From assembly GCA_003447895.1 (NCBI GenBank), contig DLYC01000263.1, forward strand, positions 1 through 19,487: DNA of 19,487 nucleotides. Direction: 5' to 3'. Position 1 is the first letter of the stretch, and each line of letters begins with the position of its first letter. The notes below the pieces were generated by a model. It had not been told where the DNA came from, ran no database searches, and saw nothing but the letters and a program-made list of their open reading frames with translations. This stretch comes from Lachnospiraceae bacterium (GTDB lineage: Bacteria > Bacillota > Clostridia > Lachnospirales > Lachnospiraceae). A program made the translations under genes and the position numbers. Of this stretch, positions 1 to 7,572 are shown piece after piece.

Positions 1-568
1 CCATGGTCATGATGCTCATGCCGGGAATGAAGTTGGAAAGGAGCGGAATTCCCTTGAATCCCTTTGCCAGTCCGAACCAGTCTCCCGCAAGCCATGTACC
101 GTTTCCGAGAACTTCGCGGATCGTGCCCATGATGACCAGTGTCAGTGTGAAACCGAGGCCCATGCCGATTCCGTCGAGAGCGGAATCCAGAACGCCGTTC
201 TTGCTTGCGAACATTTCTGCGCGGCCAAGGATGATGCAGTTAACAACGATCAGGGGCAGATACAGGCCGAGCGCTGAATACAGGGAAGGTACGAAAGCCT
301 GCAGAAGCATCTGGACGATCGTAACGAAACCTGCGATGACAGTGATAAAGCAAGGGATTCTTACCTTATCGGGAATGATATTGTGGAGCGCGGAAATAAC
401 GATATTGGAGCAGACAAGAACAGCTGTCGCCGCAAGTCCCATACCGAAGCCGGTCTCCACGGAGGTTGATGTAGCCAGTGTGGGGCAGGTACCGATCACG
501 AGCACCAGAACCGGATTTTCTTTGATCAGGCCGTTCAAAAGAACGTCAATCCTTTTTCTCTCTTCCAT
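1..568 (-). CDS. rnfE: Rnf complex subunit RnfE (electron transport complex membrane subunit), 3' end cut off by the window edge
   Basis: RnfE is an integral membrane subunit of the Rnf complex, which moves electrons from reduced ferredoxin to NAD+ and pumps Na+ or H+. The visible part is 189 codons beginning MEERKRIDVLLNGLIKENP. It shows the family signatures GTCPTLATSTS (about residues 27-37), GMGLAATAVLVCSNIVIS, the LGRAEMFASKNGVLDSALDG segment near residue 115, and MGTIREVLGNG, separated by strongly hydrophobic membrane segments. The ATG at 566-568 overlaps the rnfG stop by one base (TAATG), so the two are translationally coupled. Family members are around 200-230 residues, so only the C-terminal tail is missing; rnfA and rnfB would be expected just outside the left edge. 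Identity is clear from motifs and order. Confidence 0.93.
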   Translation of the reverse strand, partial: MEERKRIDVLLNGLIKENPVLVLVIGTCPTLATSTSVETGFGMGLAATAVLVCSNIVISALHNIIPDKVRIPCFITVIAGFVTIVQMLLQAFVPSLYSALGLYLPLIVVNCIILGRAEMFASKNGVLDSALDGIGMGLGFTLTLVIMGTIREVLGNGTWLAGDWFGLAKGFKGIPLLSNFIPGMSIMTM

Positions 569-1143
569 TATTTCGCACCTCCTAACTCAGCAAACTGCGC
601 GAGGGCAGCGTAGACGCCTTTGTGGATCGCGGTACCGGAGACAGAAGCGCCGGTAATAAAATTGAAATCCGCCTCTTTTTTGACATCCTCAGCGGTAAGC
701 GCTGTTTTGGAGATGTACTGCGCAAGATATTCGGGATCCTGATCCTTGGTACCGACACCGGGCGTATCAGAGTGATCAGTGACCTTGACACCGGTGACTG
801 CGCCGGTCGCGTCAAGACCGACCATCATGGTCAGGTCGCCGCCGAAGGACTTGGTCGTGCAGGTCATTACATAACCGGTATCGTTGTTTGCCTTGTAAAC
901 TTCTGTGACAGACGCCTTGCCGTCTGAAGAGGAGGCATAGCTGTCCAGCTCGAGCTGCGTGAAATCATCCGCATCGGGAAGCAGCTCTTTTCTGTTGGCG
1001 GTAGCAGTGATCGCCGCGTTTTTGATGATAATAGGCTCAGAGACCGAATTGGTCAGCGCCAGAAGAAGTGTCGTCACGAAGCAGATCGCCACGAGGACCA
1101 CTACCGGCATACCGTATTCCTTAAAGTTTTCATTCTTGGTCAT
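568..1143 (-). CDS. rnfG: Rnf complex subunit RnfG (FMN-binding, extracytoplasmic)
   Basis: RnfG carries covalently bound FMN on the outer face of the membrane and relays electrons inside the Rnf complex. The 191-residue protein has one N-terminal membrane anchor (about residues 12-31) and then an FMN-binding domain. That domain includes the conserved HSDTPGVGTK stretch (124-133) and the flavinylation motif near the C-terminus. In most homologues this motif reads [S/T]GAT, with Thr esterified to FMN by ApbE. Here it reads T164-G-A-S167-V-S, so the acceptor would have to be Ser167 (codon TCT). The start ATG (1141-1143) overlaps the rnfD stop as TAATG, and the stop overlaps the rnfE start. Length and order are normal for the family. 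Confidence 0.94.
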   Translation of the reverse strand: MTKNENFKEYGMPVVVLVAICFVTTLLLALTNSVSEPIIIKNAAITATANRKELLPDADDFTQLELDSYASSSDGKASVTEVYKANNDTGYVMTCTTKSFGGDLTMMVGLDATGAVTGVKVTDHSDTPGVGTKDQDPEYLAQYISKTALTAEDVKKEADFNFITGASVSGTAIHKGVYAALAQFAELGGAK

Positions 1144-2180
1144 TATTTGGCAGCCTCCTTTCCTGCTTCCTTGGCAGCTTTCTTGGCAGCCTTCTCCGCG
1201 GCACCGATGCCGTAGAAATAGTTCTGTGCGACCATGTCAAGAAGAGGTGACATGACGTTCATGAACAGGATCGCGAAGGACGCGCCTTCGGGATACGCGC
1301 AGAACAGACGGATGATCATGGTGACGAGACCGCAGCCGATACCGTAAGCGATCTTGGCGTATTTCATGATCGGGCTCGTGACATAGTCAGTCGCGCAGAA
1401 TGTCGCACCGAAGACCACACCGCCCGCGAGGACATGGAACAGAGCCATGTGAAGGGCATCCTGGCCCGTCGCCGCGTAGTAGATCAGTGAGAAAACAAAT
1501 ACTGTGCCGATATAGCAGACGGGAATGATCGGCGAGATGATCTTTTTGCAGATCAGGATCACAAGTCCGATCAGGACCGCGATCGTGCAGGTCTCACCCA
1601 TCGCGCCGCCGATGTTTCCGAGGAACATATCCTTGAGGGAAGGCATCTGGTCGAGCGCGCCGTCAGCCAGAAGGCCGAGAGGCGTTGCACCGGTCAATGC
1701 GTCCGCCGCCTGGTTCAGTCTTGTCACAGGCCATGTGGTCATCTGGGACGTAAAGGACAAAAGCAGAACGATACGGCCTACGATAGCGGGGTTCGCGAAG
1801 TTGCGGCCCAGTCCGCCGTAGAGCTGCTTGACGATCACGATCGCCACAAAGCATCCGATGATCGCCATCCAGACAGGAAGCCCGGAGGGCAGGTTCATGG
1901 CGAGGATGACGCCTGTGACACAGGCGCTGAGATCTTTGACCGTGACTTTCTTTCCGAGAAGCCTCTCATATCCCCACTCAAAGACCATGCTGCATACCGC
2001 GCACACTGCTGTGAGGATGATGGCTTTGAGGCCAAAATAGAAAACACTGGCAACGAAAGACGGGATCAGGGCGATCAGGACCCACATCATCGTCTTCTGT
2101 GTGTCGAGGGCCGTCACCAGGTGGGGGGACGACGCCACGGCGAGATTATCATAATATTTTACATTCTTCTTATCCGTCAT
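1143..2180 (-). CDS. rnfD: Rnf complex subunit RnfD (membrane subunit with covalent FMN)
   Basis: RnfD is a multi-spanning membrane subunit related to NqrB. It carries a covalently linked FMN and forms part of the electron and ion path. The 345-residue protein starts MTDKKNVKYYDNLAVASSPH and has many hydrophobic helices. It carries an intact flavin attachment motif D160-A-L-T-G-A-T166-P-L, where Thr166 is the expected FMN site. A longer reading from 2282 is possible, but the added 34 residues are low-complexity and lie over rnfC. The ATG at 2178-2180 follows a GGGAGG ribosome binding site and overlaps the rnfC stop as ATGA, so this start is chosen. The C-terminus is Lys/Ala-rich (EKAAKKAAKEAGKEAAK). 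Confidence 0.94.
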   Translation of the reverse strand: MTDKKNVKYYDNLAVASSPHLVTALDTQKTMMWVLIALIPSFVASVFYFGLKAIILTAVCAVCSMVFEWGYERLLGKKVTVKDLSACVTGVILAMNLPSGLPVWMAIIGCFVAIVIVKQLYGGLGRNFANPAIVGRIVLLLSFTSQMTTWPVTRLNQAADALTGATPLGLLADGALDQMPSLKDMFLGNIGGAMGETCTIAVLIGLVILICKKIISPIIPVCYIGTVFVFSLIYYAATGQDALHMALFHVLAGGVVFGATFCATDYVTSPIMKYAKIAYGIGCGLVTMIIRLFCAYPEGASFAILFMNVMSPLLDMVAQNYFYGIGAAEKAAKKAAKEAGKEAAK

Positions 2181-3490
2181 TTCTGGCTTGCCTCCCTTAC
2201 TAATGCTTTGCCCAGCTTGTTGATGAAGGCCAGCGGACGGCGTGCAGGGCAGACATAAGAGCAGCTGCCGCATTCCATGCACTGCATGATCTTCAGGTCA
2301 TTAAGCCTCTTGGCATCCTTCGCTTCATAAGCATCCGCAAAACCGGTAGGCAGAAGGTTGAAAGGACATGCGCTGTGGCATCTTCCGCAGCTGATGCAGG
2401 CAGTCTCCTCGGGAATCAGGGACTGCTCCTTCGTGAACGCAAGGATCGCGTTGTTGTTCTTTACGATCGGCATTCTGTCGGAGTAGACCGCGCGTCCCAT
2501 CATGGGGCCGCCCATGAGGATCTTGCGGGGTTCCGCCTTATAGCCTCCGCAGTACTCGATCACGTCGTGAATCATGGTTCCGATCGGGATCAGGACGTTG
2601 CCGGGCTTTGTCACTGCGTCGCCGTCGATGGTGACTCTCTTTTTGATGAGAGGCATGCCGTCCTTGAGATACTGTCCAAGGAACGCGACAGATGTGACGT
2701 TGGAGACAATGCATCCCAGATCCGCGGGAAGAACGCCCGCGTTACAGGTCTTTCCCGTAACTTCGTAGATCAGGACACGCTCCGCGCCCTTCGGGTAACT
2801 CGCCTGAAGAGGGAATGTCTTGATATTTGTGATCCCCTGCTCCGCGAACATTTTGTTGAACTGATCGATCGCATCCTGCTTGTTGTCCTCAATGCCGATA
2901 TAGCATTCGGGTGCCTGGATGTATTTCATGATCATCTGAGCGCCGTCGATGATGTTCTGCGCATCCTCGAGCATGGTCCTGTGGTCGGAAGTGATAAAAG
3001 GCTCACACTCCGCGCCGTTGATGATCAGGGTCATGGGCTCTCCCAGGTTCTTGGGATTGAATTTGAGCCATGTCGGGAAACTTGCGCCTCCCAGGCCTAC
3101 CAGTCCGCTCTCTTTTACAGCCGCGATGAAACTGGGCTGGTCGGTGATCACCGGAGGCTTGATGGAAGGGTCAATTTCCTGCTTGCCGTCCGCCTCGATC
3201 ACCACGAGCGTGTCATAGCCGCCCATGGCATTTCTCTGCGTCTCGATTCCGGTAACGACACCCGATACGCTTGAATGGACCGGCACATGAAGAAAAGCGT
3301 CTGTGTCTCCGATTTTCTGTCCGACAAGAACAGAATCTCCCTTTTTGACCAGAGGCTTGCACGGTGCGCCGATATTCTGCGACATCGAGATCTTTACCAC
3401 ATCCGGGACGGGCATTACCTCTGTCGCACATCCGGCCGTATTTTTGTAGTGACCGGCATGTATGCTGTTCAAATGCTTAGCACCAAACAT
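2177..3490 (-). CDS. rnfC: Rnf complex subunit RnfC (NADH/flavin and Fe-S subunit)
   Basis: RnfC is the peripheral cytoplasmic subunit where NAD(H) reacts; it resembles the 51-kDa subunit of complex I. The 437-residue protein has an N-terminal lipoyl-like/barrel segment (about 25-105) and a flavin/NADH domain with GLGGASFPT (132-140) and INGAECEP (157-164). Two 4Fe-4S clusters follow: C365, C368, C371, C375 and C404, C407, C410, C414. The ATG at 3488-3490 is preceded by GGGGGAG at good spacing. It is the first gene of the rnf operon; its own upstream region contains promoter- and operator-like sequence. The stop overlaps the rnfD start (ATGA). It has the length typical of the Firmicute subfamily, which lacks the long C-terminal repeats of proteobacterial RnfC. 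Confidence 0.95.
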   Translation of the reverse strand: MFGAKHLNSIHAGHYKNTAGCATEVMPVPDVVKISMSQNIGAPCKPLVKKGDSVLVGQKIGDTDAFLHVPVHSSVSGVVTGIETQRNAMGGYDTLVVIEADGKQEIDPSIKPPVITDQPSFIAAVKESGLVGLGGASFPTWLKFNPKNLGEPMTLIINGAECEPFITSDHRTMLEDAQNIIDGAQMIMKYIQAPECYIGIEDNKQDAIDQFNKMFAEQGITNIKTFPLQASYPKGAERVLIYEVTGKTCNAGVLPADLGCIVSNVTSVAFLGQYLKDGMPLIKKRVTIDGDAVTKPGNVLIPIGTMIHDVIEYCGGYKAEPRKILMGGPMMGRAVYSDRMPIVKNNNAILAFTKEQSLIPEETACISCGRCHSACPFNLLPTGFADAYEAKDAKRLNDLKIMQCMECGSCSYVCPARRPLAFINKLGKALVREASQK

Positions 3491-3537
3491 TTACTGCTCC
3501 CCCTTTTCTGGTTATTGAATTACACTCACATAGAGCT

Positions 3538-3566
3538 ATTATAATGCGGGAATCAAACAATTTGTA
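3538..3566 (-). promoter_or_regulatory. Candidate rnf operon promoter
   Basis: On the minus strand a perfect TATAAT (3538-3543) lies 48 bases ahead of the rnfC start. At 17-base spacing the -35 position reads TACAAA (3561-3566), a poor match to TTGACA, which would fit a promoter dependent on or modulated by a regulator. The surrounding DNA is strikingly A/T-rich compared with the coding regions on both sides. There is no clear intrinsic terminator between the upstream cotH-like gene and this promoter, so some read-through is possible. Confidence 0.55.
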
Positions 3567-3619
3567 CAATTGTTATGAAATTAACATAGGTAAATTGCTC
3601 CTAATTCTGTACAATTGTT
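3556..3619. repeat. 12-bp direct repeats and short inverted repeat in the rnf upstream region
   Basis: TGTACAATTGTT occurs at 3563-3574 and again at 3608-3619, a spacing of 45 bases (about four helical turns). The first copy is also the right half of a 7-bp perfect inverted repeat, AACAATT-TGTAC-AATTGTT (3556-3574). That inverted repeat overlaps the left edge of the Rex-like site. The arrangement looks like regulator binding sites on one face of the DNA. Confidence 0.55.
3570..3587. promoter_or_regulatory. Candidate Rex (redox-sensing repressor) operator upstream of rnfC
   Basis: The plus strand reads TTGTTATGAAATTAACAT. It matches the clostridial Rex consensus TTGTTAA-N4-TTAACAA at 12 of 14 defined positions and is itself nearly palindromic. 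It sits directly upstream of the putative -35 of the rnf promoter. Rex responds to the NADH/NAD+ ratio and controls NAD-linked redox genes in Firmicutes, so the placement in front of a ferredoxin:NAD+ oxidoreductase operon makes sense. The match is seen in the sequence; binding is inferred. Confidence 0.5.
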
Positions 3620-3624
3620 TCAAT

Positions 3625-5244
3625 TCATTTCAAATCACTGTACATAGTATCCAAAAATTGAAAGCGATTTTCTATCCACTCGTTCAATTCACTTCTGTAA
3701 TGATCCGACGGGACCTCCCTGCCCCACCGTTCGCAGTCTCTCTTGAGAGCGCCGCTCTCTGACAGGATTCTCCTGTTTTCTTCAAACAGGCCGGTAAAGA
3801 GCTCTGGACCGATCCCCGCCTCTCTCCATTTTTTCCACTTCGCGGCGGCGTCCTTCCGAAAGGTCGGGTCCGCGGCTTCCAGCGCGGAAAAGCCATAGTC
3901 CCTGTCATAACGGATCTTATAGCTGTCCGTCCCGCCCCGGTCAAAGACCGTGTTTCCGTTCTCCGGGTCCCAGGTAAACACATCGCCGAAGGTATAGTTG
4001 AGGTCCCAGATCGTCTCTGTCAAAACATAGCCCCCGTCACTTCTTTTTCTCGCCGCGAGAAAGAGATTCTTCCAGGTATTGTCCGCGGCCCGCGTCATCT
4101 CGCAGAAGAGTTCATGGAGCACAAAGTTGTCCCTGTCGACAGTCACTTTCTGCCCTTGCAGCGTCTCGGGGTCCCGGGTCTTGAAGACGAAATCCTGATA
4201 GGCCTTCAGAGGATCCCACAAATAGGGACCGCTGTCCTTCCCCGGGTACTCGATCGAGGCATACGCAAATCCGTTTTCGTTGAGGATCTCATTCTGTCCG
4301 TTGTAGTCAGTCAGCTCTCCCTTGGCAGTCATCTCCTCCTGCCAGGTCCTGATCTTATAGAGAATGTCGCCCCTTTCCAGTTTCATGAGCTTTCTGTCAA
4401 CGGGAAACATGAGTCCGTACACGCCCCTGTAGTCTCCGCCGATCACAACTTCGGCGTATTCTACCGAGGGGGCCGGTACGGAATTTTCTTCCATCTCGTT
4501 GACTTTCTCCCACAGGGTGTAAGCCGTTTTCTCCCTCGAGAGCGTGCAGTCGGTGCTGAGAGAATTCAGGATCCAGTCGTCGTCCCTCCGAAGCCCCAGA
4601 AGGCTTTCCTTTTCATTTCTTCCCAAATGATCATGAAGTTCAATGCGGTAACTCTTTTTGTCAAAGAGGACCGATGTGTTTCCCCGCACGTGGAAAGAGC
4701 ACAGCATCTGTAAGGCTTTACCTCTCTCCGGATCCAGGACCCGGATCACTCCCTGGTGCTCTTCTTTCCCCTCGATCTCGCCGTCCTCATAGGAAATGGT
4801 GATCATAGGAAGACCCGTAAAGATGACAGATGCCTCCATATAGGAATTCTCATACAGTACCGCCGCCCGAAAGCCCCGTCCGCTCTCAATGCTCTCGCGC
4901 TTGTGGGAGCTGAATTCCTCCTCCTCATCCAGAATGAGGAGCCGCGCCTTCTCGTCCGAAGGCGTGATCTGTCCGTCAAGTCCGTCTGTCCCGGCTTTCT
5001 GCGGGATATAAAACGTCTCTGACGCTTTGTCACATGGCGCGGCAATGCCTTCGAAAAGGACCGCGTTTTCGTCAAAGGGAATCTTCTTCCTGCCTTCCGT
5101 CTCTCTTTTGTATTCCGATTCCATCACAAAAAGCGCTTTGGCGCCCTCCCTCCCGGAAGAGGGCGGCGCCCAAGCGCAGTACATGACAGCACCTGCCGCA
5201 AGGCAGAGAAGTATAGTGACAATGAGGAGACTGTGTTGTTTCAT
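3625..5244 (-). CDS. CotH-family secreted kinase-like protein
   Basis: CotH proteins are atypical protein kinases; the founding member phosphorylates spore coat proteins, while others are surface proteins of non-sporulation context. This 539-residue protein has an N-terminal signal or anchor helix (about 5-24). A beta-rich lead-in follows (about 125-185, containing LPMITISYEDGEI). The CotH domain has RGNTS (187-191), KKSYRIEL (196-203), LLGLRRDDDWILNSL, VEYAEVVIGGDYRGVYGL (261-278), DNTWKNLF (388-395) and D414-LNYTFGD, the last corresponding to the family's DxDxxFG-like acidic motif. It is the last-transcribed gene of the polysaccharide operon, 75 bases after the Wzz-like gene. No clear Shine-Dalgarno precedes the ATG at 5242-5244, and GATCA/TGATC inverted sequence lies just upstream, so translation may be weak or controlled. 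The substrate is unknown. Confidence 0.85.
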   Translation of the reverse strand: MKQHSLLIVTILLCLAAGAVMYCAWAPPSSGREGAKALFVMESEYKRETEGRKKIPFDENAVLFEGIAAPCDKASETFYIPQKAGTDGLDGQITPSDEKARLLILDEEEEFSSHKRESIESGRGFRAAVLYENSYMEASVIFTGLPMITISYEDGEIEGKEEHQGVIRVLDPERGKALQMLCSFHVRGNTSVLFDKKSYRIELHDHLGRNEKESLLGLRRDDDWILNSLSTDCTLSREKTAYTLWEKVNEMEENSVPAPSVEYAEVVIGGDYRGVYGLMFPVDRKLMKLERGDILYKIRTWQEEMTAKGELTDYNGQNEILNENGFAYASIEYPGKDSGPYLWDPLKAYQDFVFKTRDPETLQGQKVTVDRDNFVLHELFCEMTRAADNTWKNLFLAARKRSDGGYVLTETIWDLNYTFGDVFTWDPENGNTVFDRGGTDSYKIRYDRDYGFSALEAADPTFRKDAAAKWKKWREAGIGPELFTGLFEENRRILSESGALKRDCERWGREVPSDHYRSELNEWIENRFQFLDTMYSDLK

Positions 5245-5319
5245 TACGATCAGTAATTTTGATCAGCGATTATTGATGTCTTGATTTTCGGTCAGTGATC
5301 CGGGATCTGTAAACTCCGG

Positions 5320-6672
5320 TCAGAGATAGACGGATCCCATGATCTCTCTTCCGCTCTCCGCGACGACCGCGATTTCCTTCCGCGCGTTCATGTAATCGCT
5401 CTTTCCGATCTCTTCGACCAGGAGCACACTGTCAGCCTCGGGGAGTTTTCTCAGAGAAGCCGCGTTTGTGAGTACGTTGGGCAGATAAACAAATTCTGCC
5501 GAAGAGCGGACTTTTCCGGAAAGCGCTTTCAAAAAGGCCTCGACCTTCCCCGCGTCGGCCTGCCCGACTACCGCGATCTTAACCTTTCGGTCCTTGACAT
5601 AATTGTCGATCCCGGCGCCGATATAGTCCATCTTGTCCGCCGCCTTGTCAGGCTTTGTGCCGGACAGATCTCCCAGATTGCGGAGTCCGTATTCGCCGTC
5701 GATCTCTTCAGTAGTAAAGATCACCCCCTTGGAGATCATGGCGGCGATCACGGCAGCGAGCGCAAGGAGCATTCCGCCGATCAGACCGACGATCCCCATC
5801 TTGACTCCGCCGGCCAGCATGTATTTTTTGGAATACTGAGGCACCGCGACCGGCTTTGTGAGCTGATTGCTCTGGTTTTGTGCCGTGTAAGCGGAAGTCT
5901 GGAGTTTGGTGAGGGAATCATTTTGCTTTTCCTGGAAAGAGAAACTCTCCGCGTCATATCCGATGATCGCGCTCTCATTAAACTTGTCCAGCGTAAACTC
6001 TCCGAATGTCTTTACCAGCTCCGGGCGCTTTTTCTCAAGCTCTGCAAGGATGTCTTCTCTCGTGGCCACTGCCGTCTCCACATCCGTGCCCCGGACTGTG
6101 ATCCGGATCGTTGTGCCGCTTGCGGCAATCTTTACGGTGATCAGTTCCCTGAGATCCGTCGCTGACATATCGTGTTTTTTGGCAACTTCATCGAGGCAGC
6201 CGCCAAAATACACCTCGTTGTAGATTCCCGTTCTGATCGCCGCGATCTGATTGGTCGTCAGTTTTTTGTCCGAGGTAACGTTAAAATCAGCCGTCGCCAT
6301 CGGGACATTGTAGATATCCAGGTTCATCCGGATCGACTTGTCCATGTAGTTGAGCTTTTCTTTGACCTGTTGCTGAAGCGTCTTCACCACTACCTTATAA
6401 TCCGCGATGGAAGTCCGGTAGGCATCTCTCTTTGCCACATAGGTCTCATAGTCCTCGATCATGGCTTCTTTTTGGGAGTGAATGGAGAAGATCTTGTAAG
6501 CCCCCAGAATGCATCCCAGCACAATGCCTGCCAGCAGGATGATCTTCCACCTCTTCAAAGCCCCTTTCAAAAGGGTCAAAAGGCTCACCTGCCTGGTATT
6601 CTCCTCTTCTCTGAAATCGTAATACTCTTTACTTGTCACTGTTTTTTCCTTTCCTGCATCCTGTGCAAACAT
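5320..6672 (-). CDS. Wzz-like polysaccharide chain-length/co-polymerase protein fused to a degenerate P-loop (BY-kinase-like) domain
   Basis: Wzz/Wzc-type co-polymerases sit in the membrane and set polysaccharide chain length. The 450-residue protein has transmembrane helices at about 43-63 and 290-313, with a largely helical extracytoplasmic region between (coiled-coil-like around 66-108 and 200-270). A cytoplasmic C-terminal domain follows. That domain (about 363-450) looks like a decayed tyrosine-kinase/MinD-type fold: KIAVVGQADAGK replaces a proper Walker A (no GKT/S), no Walker B or Tyr-cluster tail is visible, but ADSVLLVEEIGKSDYMNARK resembles the end of Wzc/CapB proteins. The ATG (6670-6672) directly abuts the previous stop, with GGAAG upstream. 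A GTG at codon 12 with AAAGGA ahead is an alternative start. It lies in an operon with a flippase and a polymerase. Confidence 0.8.
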   Translation of the reverse strand: MFAQDAGKEKTVTSKEYYDFREEENTRQVSLLTLLKGALKRWKIILLAGIVLGCILGAYKIFSIHSQKEAMIEDYETYVAKRDAYRTSIADYKVVVKTLQQQVKEKLNYMDKSIRMNLDIYNVPMATADFNVTSDKKLTTNQIAAIRTGIYNEVYFGGCLDEVAKKHDMSATDLRELITVKIAASGTTIRITVRGTDVETAVATREDILAELEKKRPELVKTFGEFTLDKFNESAIIGYDAESFSFQEKQNDSLTKLQTSAYTAQNQSNQLTKPVAVPQYSKKYMLAGGVKMGIVGLIGGMLLALAAVIAAMISKGVIFTTEEIDGEYGLRNLGDLSGTKPDKAADKMDYIGAGIDNYVKDRKVKIAVVGQADAGKVEAFLKALSGKVRSSAEFVYLPNVLTNAASLRKLPEADSVLLVEEIGKSDYMNARKEIAVVAESGREIMGSVYL

Positions 6673-7572
6673 TTATCGATCTTCCGCGATCGGCACCGCC
6701 TTCGTGAGAATACTCTCTTCGCGCGCATGATCTTTGTTCATTTCTTCCGTGGTAAGGTCAAAAAACTGACCCTTTTCCCCTTCTTCGGCGCAGACATCCC
6801 GGGTCGGGTCCGCCTCATGCCATTTTCCGTCCCACATGGCGGTGACCCATACATGCGCCTGTCCGCCGCTCGTGCCCGGGATCAGAATACATTCTATGCC
6901 TTTGGCATTGAGAAGGTACTTGCAGGCCAGCGCAAATCCGTCGCACACAGCGCCCCGGTTTACGACCGCGCCGTATGCGGTATGCCCGCTCTTCATAGAC
7001 GGGTCATAGAGCGTCTCTTCTTTGTAATCCGCGCCTTCCGTAAGGCGCTGATAAATTGTGAAGGCGCGCTCCCCGTCATGGCCCCGGTCCGGGATCCCGC
7101 TCAGCATCTGTCTTTTGGCCGCCTCAAACTCCTTCTGCATCTGTTTCTGATCTTTGTAAGAAGCCGCGACGGAGATCACCGCGACTGCGTCCGTATACGC
7201 GGTTTCGTCTTCTTCCCCCGAAAGCCGGTACCGGTACGTCTGGTCCAGCCAGAAAAGTTCCGGGTGATCGTACAGAAACCCCTGATAAACTGTGTCTGCA
7301 TCCCGCACCGAGACTCGGACAGACTCTCCGCTTTCATCGACGATCCCTACCGGCTCTTCGCTGAACGGATCGTCGCAGGCCTTTCGGAAGGCGTCATAGA
7401 CGGCCCTCTGTTCTGTGTCAAACTGAAGATAATGCCATTCGCCGCCCCGGGTCTCGCTGCTTCTCTCTCCCGCGCACCCGGAGAGCACTGAAAGGGCGAG
7501 CAGAAGGGCTGCGAGAAAGGCGGATCCCCGCCACGGCAGCAGAGCCCTTTGATGCTTTCCCGCTCTCCTCAT
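6673..7572 (-). CDS. Transglutaminase-like domain lipoprotein
   Basis: A 299-residue predicted lipoprotein: basic N-terminus, hydrophobic stretch (about 18-30) and lipobox LSGC with Cys33. The C-terminal half is a transglutaminase-like (papain-fold) domain with a recognisable triad. Cys210 lies in NRGAVCDGFALACKYLL, His240 in GGQAHVWVTAMWDGKWHEAD, and Asp255 in the ADPTRD motif. Such domains act as cysteine proteases, amidases or crosslinkers; this one would act outside the membrane. A longer reading from 7770 exists but covers the flippase gene. The ATG at 7570-7572 overlaps the flippase stop as ATGA and opens with a proper signal peptide. It lies within the exopolysaccharide operon, so a role in maturing the glycan or a partner surface protein is inferred, not shown. 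Confidence 0.82.
   Translation of the reverse strand: MRRAGKHQRALLPWRGSAFLAALLLALSVLSGCAGERSSETRGGEWHYLQFDTEQRAVYDAFRKACDDPFSEEPVGIVDESGESVRVSVRDADTVYQGFLYDHPELFWLDQTYRYRLSGEEDETAYTDAVAVISVAASYKDQKQMQKEFEAAKRQMLSGIPDRGHDGERAFTIYQRLTEGADYKEETLYDPSMKSGHTAYGAVVNRGAVCDGFALACKYLLNAKGIECILIPGTSGGQAHVWVTAMWDGKWHEADPTRDVCAEEGEKGQFFDLTTEEMNKDHAREESILTKAVPIAEDR

Noticed and set aside
3..656. Long plus-strand open frame across the left edge
   Set aside because: It is antisense to rnfE and rnfG, whose minus-strand products match the family motifs and order; the plus-strand translation has no recognisable domain.
6172..7491. 439-codon plus-strand open frame over the Wzz-like and transglutaminase-like genes
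   Set aside because: It has no ribosome binding site or domain, and both minus-strand genes show convincing membrane segments and motifs with ordered overlaps.
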